Assembly (NCBI GenBank): GCA_963754445.1
Contig: CAVWFT010000002.1
Coordinates: forward strand, 868,001-932,000
Origin: Bog-473 sp963754445
GTDB taxonomy: Bacteria; Actinomycetota; Acidimicrobiia; Acidimicrobiales; RAAP-2
Reading direction: 5' to 3'
Length of the DNA stretch: 64,000 bases
Positions 46,648-57,800 of this stretch are shown here, one piece after another (the first letter of the stretch is position 1; the number at the start of each line of letters is the position of its first letter). The position numbers and the translations under genes are program-made. A model generated the notes under the pieces. The model did not search any database. It saw nothing but the letters and a program-made list of their open reading frames with translations, and was not told the origin of the DNA.

Positions 46648-47369
46648 CGCTAGCCTTCCTTTCTAGATCGGGCGTGAGCGCGCCTCTGGAGCGCAGAAGT
46701 GCGCCTGCCCTCCTGGCCTCCAGCGGATTTCGCTGAGCGTCAGGGTCAACGACACTGTGCATGGCGGTGGTCAATTTTCGGTCAATTGCCGATCCAAGAC
46801 GGGTGACGTTGCAGTCCTCACCGACTCAGTGACAGGACTCGGGTGGCCGGCAAACCGCTTTACGTTGCATGCATCCGCACGCCAGGGCAGGCGGGATTGG
46901 TCCAGCGGAGACGAGCGGCGAGAGTGGCGACTGTGGTGACGACATCCCTGCCGTAACCGAGAAAGTCGTGGCACGGACCCGGGCGGTCGTCGGGATGTTC
47001 CGATCAGGTGGACAGTGCTCCCGTCGGGAGTAGTCGTGGAGTGGTCGGCAGCCTCCGTTGGAGTAGTCCCCGAAGTGGAGACGGCGTTTTGTAGCTCAGG
47101 ACAATTCGAAATGCTGCATTCACCCCAACCGTGCCAGATTCGACCCGACGCAACGCGCCGACCATCCGACCTACCTCACACGACGGAGGCAACTCTCAAG
47201 AGATCGCAGCCAAACTGCTACGAGAGGCGGCGGTGTGCGCGGGGCGCGGTCCTCTCTCGATGCTCGAGCTCCCGCTCTCGACCCTCTCGAGACCGTTCGG
47301 CTTCACGCAGATCGACCGTGGATGGGCTGGGCCAACATGAAAGAACTGATCGTCTGGCGAGTTCGTCCA
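46648..47369. other. Intergenic region without a supported gene
   Basis: About 720 bp with no open frame showing domain character or a ribosome site. It holds the 11-bp-period GGTCAATT direct repeat (46769-46776 and 46780-46787) upstream of the secreted protein gene. The frame at 47218-47565 on the minus strand is only informative in its upstream part, which belongs to the broken CNB gene; its remainder is Arg/Glu-rich filler. Base composition here is visibly less GC-rich than in the flanks. Confidence 0.6.
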
Positions 47370-47609
47370 CCGCGTCGGACCAGGCCTCGTTTGTCCTCCT
47401 GAGGCGTTCGGCGACCGTGGCGATCATCGTGTCCTTGACCGGTCCAATCAGGAATTGTGGGCACCGAAACTCCTGGATCGACATCACCAAGAGATCCATG
47501 TCGGTGTCGGCGACGCCGTGGCAGCCCGATCCTGTCGGTAAAGCAGAGCCAGTTCTCCGAAACACGAACCCGGCCCAAGCCGGTCGAGCTCCACTCCGCC
47601 ATCAGAGAT
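47370..47609 (-). pseudogene. Degenerate cyclic-nucleotide-binding-domain fragment
   Basis: Read on the minus strand from 47609, one frame gives ISDGGVELDRLGPGSCFGEL and continues ALLYRQDRAATASP, a near-consensus CNB phosphate-binding cassette with FGEL and RAAT. Near the following TPT the frame must change, after which another frame gives TDMDLLVMSIQEFR and VKDTMIATVAERLRRTNEAW, matching the C-terminal helix of CNB domains (compare LLVMTPRGYASLM and VRRLRALDED in CNB1). The N-terminal half is missing; the fragment starts exactly at the stop of the upstream gene. It is a truncated, frameshifted relic related to the trio at 41.6-43.3 kb. Confidence 0.65.
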
Positions 47610-48724
47610 CAGGCAGGGGCAACCGCCAAGAGGTCTGTCATTCCGGTGGGCTCATGGCGTCCGACCGAACCGTGCTCGAAGATCCCGAAACCCGTCTGAC
47701 CGTCGCAGGACGCCCGGGCCAGGTGGTCGATGCCGCCCCAGGGAACCCGGGCCTGGACCTCGGGGTCGAGGTAGTCGAAGGTAACAAGCCGTCGCCACGA
47801 CTCGCCCATCCAACGTCCGTGGTTCCATTCCGGATCGGTTCCGTAGCCGCAGCCGAGGTGGAGCGGGATGGAGCTCAGGCACTCCACGTCGGCTTGCAGT
47901 GGCCTGCGCTCCAGCGTGCGGAAGTGAAGCGTCGCTCGCTCGGGAATTCTGGTGCCCGGCCGATATGAAATATCTATCTCGGGCCATCCGAGTTGCTCTA
48001 CTTTCATCCCGCCGGGACCGGGCCAGCAGCGAACCGCGTAGTTGACCGTGCGGAAGCCGTCGGGCTCGGAGTCGACCATGACGTGGATCGCGAAGTCTTC
48101 GAATCGGAGCGGCACCCAGATCCACCACACGTGGGGTTCTTCGGTCGACGGGCGACCGACCGGGTCCGGCTCGCCGACCGGACGTATTCCCCATGAGCGG
48201 TCCCGGGTTGCCGTCCAGCGCTGAGGCGCCACTTCTATCGTGATGCCGTCAACGGTCAGTCGCCCCTCCCAGGTGCCCAACTGTGCGAAGCGGCATCCCT
48301 CCAGCGAGACCTTGCCCGTGGGTGAGGCATGCTTGATGTGTTGTGGTTCACGGAGGGGTTCGTAGTCGGACCGAAAGAGAAGATCGGCGCCGAGCTCCGG
48401 GTCCGTGCAGCGCACCCGGATCTGGCGCAGCGGTTCGACAACCTCGATGCGGTACGGGCCGACTTCCTGGGCCATCCGGTCGGCCGATCGGATTCCGGAC
48501 GCCTGGAGCGACCACTGTCGGTCGCCCCGACGGACCGAGAGGAACGCGTCGGTGATGCCCGCATTCGGATAGACACCCAGCCCGGTGAGGAAGAACGTCT
48601 CTGCCGCATGATCCTGACCCTGGTAGATGCAGCGGTCATACGCGTTGCGGTCGCTCGTCACCACCTGCGCCATCGACATCGGAACTTGATGGATCGGGTA
48701 TTCGTCGAGGGGGTCCAGCAGCAT
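47609..48724 (-). CDS. CrtC/hydroxyneurosporene-synthase-like (DUF7064/7065-type) protein
   Basis: This is a 371-aa protein. The ATG at 48724 follows GAAGGAGG, while the upstream frame extension (to 48994) has no family character. It contains segments such as ETFFLTGLGVYPN, RSWGIRPVGEPD and HVWWIWVPLRFEDFAIHVMVDSEPDG (48059-48136), which resemble lipocalin-like CrtC/hydratase-fold proteins common in actinobacteria, often near steroid or lipid genes. No signal peptide is present. The reaction, if any, is unknown. Its 3' end abuts the broken CNB fragment, suggesting a deletion or insertion joined the two. Confidence 0.7.
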   Translation of the reverse strand: MLLDPLDEYPIHQVPMSMAQVVTSDRNAYDRCIYQGQDHAAETFFLTGLGVYPNAGITDAFLSVRRGDRQWSLQASGIRSADRMAQEVGPYRIEVVEPLRQIRVRCTDPELGADLLFRSDYEPLREPQHIKHASPTGKVSLEGCRFAQLGTWEGRLTVDGITIEVAPQRWTATRDRSWGIRPVGEPDPVGRPSTEEPHVWWIWVPLRFEDFAIHVMVDSEPDGFRTVNYAVRCWPGPGGMKVEQLGWPEIDISYRPGTRIPERATLHFRTLERRPLQADVECLSSIPLHLGCGYGTDPEWNHGRWMGESWRRLVTFDYLDPEVQARVPWGGIDHLARASCDGQTGFGIFEHGSVGRHEPTGMTDLLAVAPA

Positions 48725-48846
48725 CACTCGAGCCTCCTTCGGTTCGGTTTGGATACACCATCTGCAGTCTGTGGCCGCAGTGCCGGTCGTCGGAGACACG
48801 GTGAGCACAGTGTTGCAGTCGGTCTCGCCGGACCGCCGGATCGACG

Positions 48847-49209
48847 TCAGCCGCTCGGCTCTCGTTTGAGCTGATCCTTGGCACTCTCGAGCTTCAACTC
48901 GTCGGATTTGAGCGTGTTTTGCAATCTCGACACTGCCATCCGACTCGGGCAGAACGTAGGAATTGGGGCCGTAAAAGGGGCCACCGGTATGCACGTCCTG
49001 TTCTGAGGTGCAATGAGGCCGGTGTATTGGAGCAACTCCGCCTGGTCCCTGGCGATCGCCGCTTGCTCGTCGACCACGACAGATCGTTCCTTGCCGAGGG
49101 CGCTATCGGGCGAGGAGGCGCACCCAGCCGCGAGAATCCCGAGCGCCACCACCGCAACCACGCAACGACGACTCACGAAGCCCATCATTGTCCGAAATGT
49201 CGAGAGCAC
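48847..49209 (-). CDS. Hypothetical lipoprotein
   Basis: This is a 120-aa protein, or 113 aa from the ATG at 49188. The signal peptide VAVVALGILAAGCAS ends in a lipobox (LAAGC), with the Cys expected to be lipid-modified. The mature part is mostly helical, with a hydrophilic, possibly coiled-coil C-terminus (SRLQNTLKSDELKLESAKDQL) and two further cysteines (TCIP and TFCPS). It has no recognised domain. It lies in a same-strand run with the DUF4331 cluster. Confidence 0.7.
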   Translation of the reverse strand: MLSTFRTMMGFVSRRCVVAVVALGILAAGCASSPDSALGKERSVVVDEQAAIARDQAELLQYTGLIAPQNRTCIPVAPFTAPIPTFCPSRMAVSRLQNTLKSDELKLESAKDQLKREPSG

Positions 49210-49311
49210 ACTGGCGCGCTCCAGCGGACCAGTTGCGGCCAGAGTGGCTCCGTCCGGAGGGCGGACAGGAGAACTGCATCGAGGACCCGCCTCGCTTCAA
49301 CTCAGATGAAA

Positions 49312-49698
49312 TCAACCCCAATCGATGACGGCGATGGAGCCCTCCTGAACGGTTGCCGCGGCGTGGACCTCAGGCGAGGAATGTCCCAAGATCCGGAACT
49401 CGTACCTACCGTCCTCCAGCGATCCGAAGACCGCTGCGTACTGCGGGGGACCAATGCCCGTACGCGGACGGACCTCCATGTGGCGGCCCGACCAGGGCTC
49501 GGCGGCGCGACGGATTTCGATTTCGCGGCCACTGACCTCAGGGCCGGTGCGGATGATGATGACACTGGCACCCGGACCGATATCGAGAACCACGCTGCCT
49601 GGCGCGCTTGGCGGCGAGGATGCCTCTGTCGTTCCCACTTCCTGAGGGTGGCGGTGTTCGTGAACGTCAGGCAGGTCTTTCTGCGATGTCACCGTCAT
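49312..49698 (-). CDS. Hypothetical protein coupled to the DUF4331 gene
   Basis: This is a 128-aa protein whose ATG (49698) overlaps the DUF4331 stop by 4 bp. It has no signal peptide or membrane segment. After a His/Pro-rich N-terminus (HEHRHPQE) it is predicted to be mainly beta-strand: SVVLDIGPGASVIIIRT, GREIEIRRA, and YEFRILGHSSPEVHAAATVQEG. I do not recognise the family. The overlap suggests it works with, or is expressed together with, the DUF4331 protein. Confidence 0.68.
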   Translation of the reverse strand: MTVTSQKDLPDVHEHRHPQEVGTTEASSPPSAPGSVVLDIGPGASVIIIRTGPEVSGREIEIRRAAEPWSGRHMEVRPRTGIGPPQYAAVFGSLEDGRYEFRILGHSSPEVHAAATVQEGSIAVIDWG

Positions 49699-51125
49699 GA
49701 TGCCGCCGTTGCGCCCGTGAAGTACCCCGAGTGCGGTTGTCCGAGGTACGGGAAGGACCTGAGGTAATTCTCGATTCCCATGGCAGTGAGATCTGTTGGT
49801 CCGGAGGTGAGTCCCATGCTGATGGCGCCGGCCGCCGGGTCCGGCGTGTAGGAGGTGACGAGGGGCAGGGTCGCCCCGGCGATGGCCCGCAGCTCGATGG
49901 TGACCACGTCATCGAACACCCGACGCCCGTTCGGGAAGCCGGCGATATCACCACCGACGACGCCCAGATTGCTCAATTTTTTGGTCGGGGTCGGTGGGAT
50001 GGTCATGTTGAGCCGCAGCATGTCGGCCTGGGTCGAGCCGGTGTAGTTGCCGGGAAAGCCGGGGACCACGCCACTCGGGATTCCGGTCAGGAGGATGGCG
50101 AGCAAGTCGGCCCGCGCCGTGTTCTTCGCGTTGAAGGCTGCCAAGTTGGGGAAGACGCCCGGGAAGAGCGACGGAAGGAGCGTGCCGAGCTGGGGTGTGG
50201 CGACATAGCCGGCGAACTGCGAGTCGTTGGCCGGCCATTGGGTGTTCCAGAAATCCTTGGTCGCCATGGGGATGAGGACCTCGTTGAACAGGGGGTTGCC
50301 GAGGCGCGACACCTGCACGTACGGGCCAGAACCGCTCACCTGTCCCGCTTGCTTCCCACCCTCGTAGATCTGGACCTGCTGGCGGCTCGCGCTGGTCCAC
50401 ACCCCGATGGTGCCGGTCGAGCTGGTCGGTGCGTTTCCGTCCTTGGTGAGCTGATTCATGGGGACCTGGAGGGCAAGCGTGTGGACGTTGACGCCCTTGG
50501 TGGAGTTGAGTCCCGCTGCCATGGCGGGAAGTCCGGTTCCGGACCACCCGGCGTGATCGCCCTGGAAGGGTCGGAGGTTGCCAAGGTCGAACACGGCACC
50601 GAGATCGACGTAGAAACCCTCGGCGCGCTGGCCGGCGAAGGCCTTGATGCCGTTGCCGACGCTGTTGATGGCTGCAGTGGCCAAGGCGTGGTAGTTGGGC
50701 GTCGAAAGAGGTCCCACGTTGCACGGAGGACACGGAAGGTTCGTGCCCAGCTGCGTCGTCTGGCCCGTGTTGACGTCGATCATCTTCAGGTCGTAGACCT
50801 GCACACGGTTCCAGTTCGGGCTCGAGAGTGACGTGATGGGGCCCACGTTGTAGAGGAAGTAGCCCGGGTCGCGCAGCTGGGTCGTGAACGAGAACTCGTA
50901 GACGATGTTGGCCACGCCGTCCCCATCGTTGTCGACATTGATGGCGTAGCAGACGTTGTCTCCGAACTCGTAGAAGTTCGGGCCGGAGTCCGGTGGCTCC
51001 AACGGGATGTAGTTCGCGATCAACGTCACCGTGTCGGGTTGATCCGGGCTGACGAAGGCGTACACGTCCGTACTGTCGGCGACGGGATCCTTCGAGATCT
51101 CTGGAGCTTCACGGTGTGACGACAT
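49695..51125 (-). CDS. DUF4331-family protein
   Basis: This is a 476-aa protein opening with the family hallmark MSSHREAPEISKDPVADSTDVYAFVSPD. The strands DTVTLIANYIPLE and ANIVYEFSFTTQL follow, then long beta-rich stretches with FYVDLGAVFDLGNLRPF and a C-terminal VVTIELRAIAG and SYFPYLGQPHSGY-like segment (SFPYLGQPHSGYF). The function of DUF4331 proteins is not established. No signal peptide is visible. It is preceded by a Tat-signal protein on the same strand (68 bp gap) and followed by a coupled small gene, so the three are probably one operon. Confidence 0.88.
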   Translation of the reverse strand: MSSHREAPEISKDPVADSTDVYAFVSPDQPDTVTLIANYIPLEPPDSGPNFYEFGDNVCYAINVDNDGDGVANIVYEFSFTTQLRDPGYFLYNVGPITSLSSPNWNRVQVYDLKMIDVNTGQTTQLGTNLPCPPCNVGPLSTPNYHALATAAINSVGNGIKAFAGQRAEGFYVDLGAVFDLGNLRPFQGDHAGWSGTGLPAMAAGLNSTKGVNVHTLALQVPMNQLTKDGNAPTSSTGTIGVWTSASRQQVQIYEGGKQAGQVSGSGPYVQVSRLGNPLFNEVLIPMATKDFWNTQWPANDSQFAGYVATPQLGTLLPSLFPGVFPNLAAFNAKNTARADLLAILLTGIPSGVVPGFPGNYTGSTQADMLRLNMTIPPTPTKKLSNLGVVGGDIAGFPNGRRVFDDVVTIELRAIAGATLPLVTSYTPDPAAGAISMGLTSGPTDLTAMGIENYLRSFPYLGQPHSGYFTGATAAS

Positions 51126-51193
51126 GTTCAGTTCACCTTTCGTTGTTAGTGGGGACGTCCTGAGGCCAGTTGTGCCCAGCCGAAGCCGAGGCG

Positions 51194-51493
51194 TTATTGC
51201 GCAACTCGCGCGATGCGCGATGCCAGCTGCGGATCGTTGATCGTCACGGAGTTTGTGCCGTAGAAGAGTTGGATCTCCCCCGTGTTCACGTCGTTCACAC
51301 GGGCAACGACCGGTTCGTCCATTGCCGGGGCGACGTCATCGACAGCCCCGGTAGACGCATCTGCGGCAGGTCCGACGTCGGGGGCGTCATCTTCGAGGAG
51401 GTTCGGGAGCCCCGGTATCGCCGTGGCGATACCGGCGGCAGCGACAGCCAAGGTTCCCCGGTTGAGAAATTGCCGACGGTTGAGCACTCCCAT
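51194..51493 (-). CDS. Small Tat-exported protein
   Basis: This is a 99-aa protein; the ATG at 51493 is chosen because it begins a twin-arginine signal (MGVLNRRQFLNRGTLAVAAAGIA) and follows GGAGCGGG. The RRQFL core and the Ala-rich hydrophobic segment fit Tat export. The mature part is about 65 residues, acidic, and ends in NDPQLASRIARVAQ. No cofactor motif is seen. It precedes the DUF4331 gene and may be a small partner of it. Confidence 0.75.
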   Translation of the reverse strand: MGVLNRRQFLNRGTLAVAAAGIATAIPGLPNLLEDDAPDVGPAADASTGAVDDVAPAMDEPVVARVNDVNTGEIQLFYGTNSVTINDPQLASRIARVAQ

Positions 51494-51889
51494 GCGACAC
51501 ACCCGCTCCCCGCTCATCGGGGCCCCGGCGGTTGTCCCGCCGGAACCCCTGTGTGGTCCGTACATGGATCGTTCGGAGCCGACGGTAAACCCGGATGTCG
51601 ATTGTGGATGGAGGAGATGGTGGGTGGCCGAAGCAGATCGCGCCGAGTAGGGGGATCGTGCGTCTTGACCAGCGGTTCCTGCTCTCATCTCGAACCGAGA
51701 CCGAACTCATGAAAAACACAGAAACATGCCTGGTGGTCACATTGGTAACCCAGCCGACGCGGGCCGATTCGACGCTGCGTGCATCTGGGGTTGTACCCTC
51801 ACACCCGACACAGCAGTTGCCATGATCGACGCGCAGAGCGTCGGGACCGCTGCAGCGGCATGGCGGCACGGGGAACGGGAGGGGTCTCG
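51494..51889. other. Intergenic region between divergent surface-protein genes
   Basis: About 400 bp with no supported gene. A perfect 7-bp hairpin (CCGGCGG, loop TTGTC, CCGCCGG) lies at 51525-51543, in the presumed 5' leader of the Tat protein. A TTGACC hexamer occurs at 51666. Base composition is lower in GC than the neighbouring coding DNA. Promoters for both genes must be here, but none is convincing. Confidence 0.55.
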
Positions 51890-54800
51890 ATGGGGTTCGG
51901 GAGCGTCATTCAGAAGCGTGCGCGTCGTATCGCGCCAGGCGAGACAGGGACCGGGCCGGGGGCGCACCGCCTCCACCGGGGCGCAGCCGCATCCGCAGCG
52001 GCCATCATCATCGGCACGCTCGTGGCAGTTCCCTTCGCCGCCGCACCAGCCGCTGCGGCGGGCTCGACCCCGCAGACGATCAGCTTCGGGGCACTCGCGA
52101 GCCATGTCTATGGCGACGCGCCCCTGACGGTGTCGGCCACGGCATCCTCGGGGTTGGCCGTCACCTTCTCTGTGGTCAGTTCCGGTGGCGCGTGCCAGTC
52201 GGGCGGGACCAACGGATCGACGATCACGATCGACGCGGCGGGCACATGCACGGTGCAGGCCGACCAGGCCGGTAATGCCACCTACGCGGCGGCCGCCTCG
52301 GTCGCCCAGTCATTCACGGTGGCGGCCGCGGTGCCCCAGATCTCCATCACCAACCTTCCGTCCAGCGGGACCGCCTCGCCGGGTGGATCATTCGTCCCCA
52401 GCTACAACTACTCGGGAAACGGCACCGCGTCGGTCGTGTCGAACTCGCCGACCGTGTGCTCGGCATCCAACGGGGGAACCGTGTACTTCTTGGCCGCGGG
52501 CACCTGCAAACTCGCCGCCAACGGAACATCCACTGCTCAGTACCAGGCCGTGACCGGGTCCACCCAGACCTTCACGGTCGCCGCACCTGTGCTGCCCAAA
52601 TGCACCAAGTCGTGGGCTAAAGCGGTGAATGGCAACTGGTCGAATGCGGCCGATTGGTCTCCCGCCGGAGTGCCCTCGGGTTCGGACAACGTGTGCATCA
52701 CCGTCGATTCTGCGAGTTACACGGTGACGGTGGACACGTCGGCTGAAGCGGCGACGCTCGCCGTCGGCAGCACCGCCAAAACCGAAACCCTGGAGATCGC
52801 CTCCGGCGAAAACCTCTACCTCGGCGGGAACTCGGTCGTGAGCGCCCACGGCGCACTCACCATGGACACGAGTAGCGGGGCGTCGACCCTGCAGCTGGGA
52901 GACAGTCTCCTCACCAACGGTGGGACCTTGACGGTCAACTCGGGCTCTGGCAGCGCCAGCATCGACAACGGTTACTTCGAGAATGCCGGGAGCCTGCACG
53001 TAGCGGGATCGCTCGACACGCCGAACGTGACGGTGACGAACGGATCTGGCGGTTCGATCTCTGTTCCGAGCGGAGGCTCCTTCGGCGTCGGCACCTTTAC
53101 CCAGGCCGGCGGCTCGAGCAGCGGCACGCCCCTGGCCCCCTCGACCCTCATCCTCGCCGGCGGCGGCACGGCGTCGTTCTCGGCTATCGAAATGACGGTC
53201 CAGGGCGGTCCGCTCGAGTCGGGACAGAGCATCGACGTGCCCTCCAATAACAACGAGACCGGCCAGCTCTATCTGGCCAACGACCTGACCAACGACGGCA
53301 AGATCACGCTGGAGACGAACGGTGTATATCCGTCGTTGCTCTATCTCCAGAACCACACCCTGAACAACCTGGGCACGTTCGACGTGGCCGCGGGTAGTGG
53401 ATCTGCCGACGTCGAGAGCTCCGGCACCATCGACAACACGGGCACCGTCACGGCCGAGGGCGCGTTCGTGAACAACTCGGGCAACTTCACGAACTCGACT
53501 GGCGGGACGATCGCCGTGACCGGGTCGGGCTCCTTCGGCGTCGGCACCTTTACCCAGGCCGGCGGTTCGAGCAGCGGCACGCCCCTGGCCCCCTCGACCC
53601 TCATCCTCGCCGGCGGCGGCACGGCGTCGTTCTCGGCCATCGAAATGATGGTCCAGGGCGGTCCGCTCGAGTCGGGACAGAGCATCGACGTGCCCTCCAA
53701 TAGCAACGAGACCGGCCAGCTCTATCTGGCCAACGACCTGACTAATGACGGCACAATTCGGATGGAGACGAACGGTGTATATCCGTCGTTGCTCTATCTC
53801 CAGAATCACACCCTGAACAACGTGGGGACGTTCGACGTTGCCGCGGGTAGTGGATCTGCCGACGTCGAAAGCTCCGGCACCATCGACAACACGGGCACCG
53901 TCACGGCCGAGGGCACGTTCGTGAACAACTCGGGCAACTTCACGAACTCGACTGGCGGTTCGATCTCTGTTCCGAGCGGAGGCTCCTTCGGCGTCGGCAC
54001 CTTTACCCAGGCCGGCGGCTCGAGCAGCGGCACGCCCCTGGCCCCCTCGACCCTCATCCTCGCCGGCGGCGGCACGGCGTCGTTCTCGGCTATCGAAATG
54101 ACGGTCCAGGGCGGTCCGCTCGAGTCGGGACAGAGCATCGACGTGCCCTCCAATAACAACGAGACCGGCCAGCTCTATCTGGCCAACGACCTGACCAACG
54201 ACGGCAAGATCACGCTGGAGACGAACGGTGTATATCCGTCGTTGCTCTATCTCCAGAACCACACCCTGAACAACCTGGGCACGTTCGACGTGGCCGCGGG
54301 TAGTGGATCTGCCGACGTCGAGAGCTCCGGCACCATCGACAACACGGGCACCGTCACGGCCGAGGGCGCGTTCGTGAACAACTCGGGCAACTTCACGAAC
54401 TCGACTGGCGGCACGATCGCCGTGACCGGGTCGGGCTCCTTCGGCGTCGGCACCTTTACCCAGGCCGGCGGTTCGAGCAGCGGCACGCCCCTGGCCCCCT
54501 CGACCCTCATCCTCGCCGGCGGCGGCACGGCGTCGTTCTCGGCCATCGAAATGACGGTCCAGGGCGGTCCGCTCGAGTCGGGACAGAGCATCGACGTGCC
54601 CTCCAATAGCAACGAGACCGGCCAGCTGTTGCTGGCCAACGACCTGACCAACGACGGCAAGATCACACTGGAGACGAACGGCACCCACCCGTCGTTGCTC
54701 TATCTCCAGAATCACACCCTGAACAACGTGGGGACGTTCGACGTTGCCGCGGGTAGTGGATCTGCCGACGTCCAAAGCTCCGGCACTATCGACAACACGG

Positions 54801-57800
54801 GCATCGTCACGGCCGAGGGCACGTTCGATAGCTCGGGAACGATCACCAACGGTGGATCCCTTGCAGTGAGTTCCACCGGCGTCGTGCAGTCGGGCACCTT
54901 CGTGCAGACGGCATCGGGCGTCATGAACTTTGCCCACGACGCCACTGGAGCCACCGGGACCATCTACGAGGCCACCCTCACGTTGGCCGGATGCGTCGGG
55001 ACGAGTGGTCCGAACCTGCCCACCGGGACCGCGCTCAACGTCATCACGGCGTCTTCTGTGTCGGGCCAGTTCTCGTGCACTCGCTTCGGCTCGCAGCTCT
55101 ACAACGTCAACTACCCGACCAACGGCGTGCAACTGGTCGCGACCAGCGTCAACGCGACCACACCTGCCTTCACGACGGGGACGAGCACCACCTTCACAGC
55201 GGGCAGTTCCAACACCTTCGCCATCCATGCCACCGGCACGCCAACACCGGGTTTTGCCGAGACGGGGTCGCTCCCCAGTGGTGTGACCTTGACCGACAAC
55301 GGCAACGGCACGGCGACACTGGCCGGCACGCCGTCGGCGGGATCGGGCGGCGTCTACCCGATCACGTTGATCGCGTCCAACGGCGCCGTGCCTTCCACGA
55401 CCCAGTCGTTCACCCTGACCGTGAACGAGAGCCCTTCGATCACGTCGGCGAACAGCTCGACCTTCATCACGGGGACCAACGGCACGTTCTCGGTCACGGC
55501 CGACGGCTACCCGACCCCGTCCCTCGCGGTCACCGGCACCCTCCCTCCTGGCGTGTCGTTCAATGACAACGGGAACGGGACCGGAACCTTCAGCGGTACG
55601 CCGTCGACCAGCGACCACGGCACCTACGCACTGACGGTCAACGCCACCAGCTCGGGCGGCGGCCACGCCAGCCAGTCCTTCGGACTCCTCGTGGACCGCC
55701 CGCCCACGGCCCAGATCTCGGCGTCGCCCAACGCCACCACGGTCGGGGCGCAGGTGGGCTTCACGATCAGCGCGTCGGACCCCGATGGTGACGCCTTGAC
55801 GTACAGCGTCCAGTACGGCGATGGGGCCACGGCGAGCGGGAGCTACTCCGGCACGTCACTCAGCCTGCAGCACGCCTACACAGCAGCCGGGCCCTACAGC
55901 GTTTCGGTGCAGGTCACCGATCCCTCCGGTGCGGTGGGCCAGGCCACCACCAGCGTCTCGATCAGTCAAGGACAGCCGCTCGTCGCCAACGCGGGTCCAG
56001 ATCTGACGACGACGGCCAATGACCCGAACGGCGTCACCCTGGATGGCTCTGCCTCGACGCCGGCATGTTGCATCGTGAGCTACTCGTGGGATGTGACCAA
56101 CGGTGGTTCGTTCAACGAGACCTTCACCAACAAGGTGCAGAGCGGGGTCACCTTCACGACCGCCGGCACCTACACCGCTACTCTCACGGTCCAGACCGGT
56201 GCGAACTCGAACAGCGCCAGCACCACGATCACCGTCGAGCCTCAGAACTCGACTGGGCCGACGGTCCACGTCACCGACAGCTCGAGCAATCCGCTTCAGT
56301 CGGCCCAGGTCGTCGTGCTCTCTGCCGGGGGCCAGCAGTACCAGGCCTCCACCGACAGCAGTGGCGCAGCGTCGTTGTCCGGGCTGGCCAGTGGCAAATA
56401 CACCGCCTATGTGGTCAAGTCCGGATACGACCCCAACCAAGGAACGTTGACGGTCGCCGGCGGGACCGGATCCGTCACCGTCGCCCTCGCCGCCGGCGGC
56501 ATTGCCTCCGAGACGGTGACGTCGAGTCGCGTCACCGACTATCAGACGCTGATCAACGATGGGATCGATCCGAACGATCCCAACAACTACAACGTCGAGA
56601 AGTTCTTCATCCATCTCGTCTTCGGTGGCCAAACCGACACCCTCGGGGGCTACGTCTCGCAGGGCGGTGGCTATGTCGGCTCCGGCACGGGCTTCACGAG
56701 TGCTGGCGGCGGCGGCGGTGGTGGTGGAGGCGGCGGAGGCAGCTGGTCCTGCAGTGGCTTCAGTTGTAGTGGCCCGATTCCGGGACCGTCCGGCAGCGGG
56801 TCCGGCTACACCCTCGTCACCCAGGTCCAATACGTCGACAACACGCCCGAGCTGTTGGAACTCATCATCCCGGTCCAGGCGGAATGGCTCAAGGAGTTCT
56901 ACAACGTGTCCATGACGGTCACGAACCTCGGCTCGTCCGGCTTCACGTTGACCGGCGGTTCGGCCCAGCTCGAATTGCCGATTGCCCCCGACGGCTCGAG
57001 CCCACTGTCGCTCCCTGCCCTCTTCGGGCAGGCCCAGCCGGCCAGCCAGGCCGTGGGCGACATCGCTGGGGGTGAGTCCCAGACGGTCAGCTGGTTGGTG
57101 CGCGGCGACGAGGAAGGTTCGTGGAACCTCTCCGCGTCCTACAGCGCCACCCTCGATCCGGTCGACCAGCCGGTCCAGATCAATGCGGTCGATCCCGACC
57201 CCATCCACGTCTGGGGTCTGTCCGCCATCCAGCTCTCGGTGAGCGCGGACGCCACGGCTCAGGTCAGAGAGCCCTACGCGGTCACGGTCTCGATCACCAA
57301 CGTCACCAACAGCGACCCCGGAGACGAGATCCCGCTCTTCAATGTCGGTCTGTCCTTTCTCACCGACGGAGCCATCAACTTCGTCTACCAGCCCCACCAG
57401 CAGATGACTGCGAGCACGGCCGAGCTCGATCCGGGTCAGACCCTTTCCCTGAACGGGATCATCTATCCCGACCTCTCGGGCGACCTGCTGCCCAACCTGT
57501 CGTACGTCACCGAGAAGACCGCCGGTGGCGCCGTCGACGACACGGCGGTCATCAATGCCCAACCCGACCAGGGCCAGCGCCTCACCGCCAGCGCCCAGCC
57601 CAAGCCGGGCGGGGCCCAGCTCAAGTGGCAGGCCGTCCCCGGCGCCACCGGGTACGAGATCTGGTCCACCGCCGGCTGGCCCGACCCGTTGCCCCAGGTG
57701 CCCTACCTCTCGCTCACCCAGTTCGGCACGACGCCGCAGGCCACCGTCGGGGCGGTGACCAAGGACACGGTGTCGGGCCTGCCCGGCAACACGCCCGAGG

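Noticed and set aside
47015..47968. 317-codon plus-strand frame across the intergenic region and the CrtC-like gene
   Set aside because: No ribosome site or domain; it runs antisense to a better-supported gene and to the CNB fragment.
53048..54832. Possible CRISPR-like repeat array
   Set aside because: The units are 453 bp, contiguous and in frame; there are no short repeats separated by unique spacers and no cas genes in the window.
52388..55666. 1092-codon minus-strand frame opposite the giant protein
   Set aside because: Antisense of the repeat array; its internal repeats only mirror the plus-strand units.
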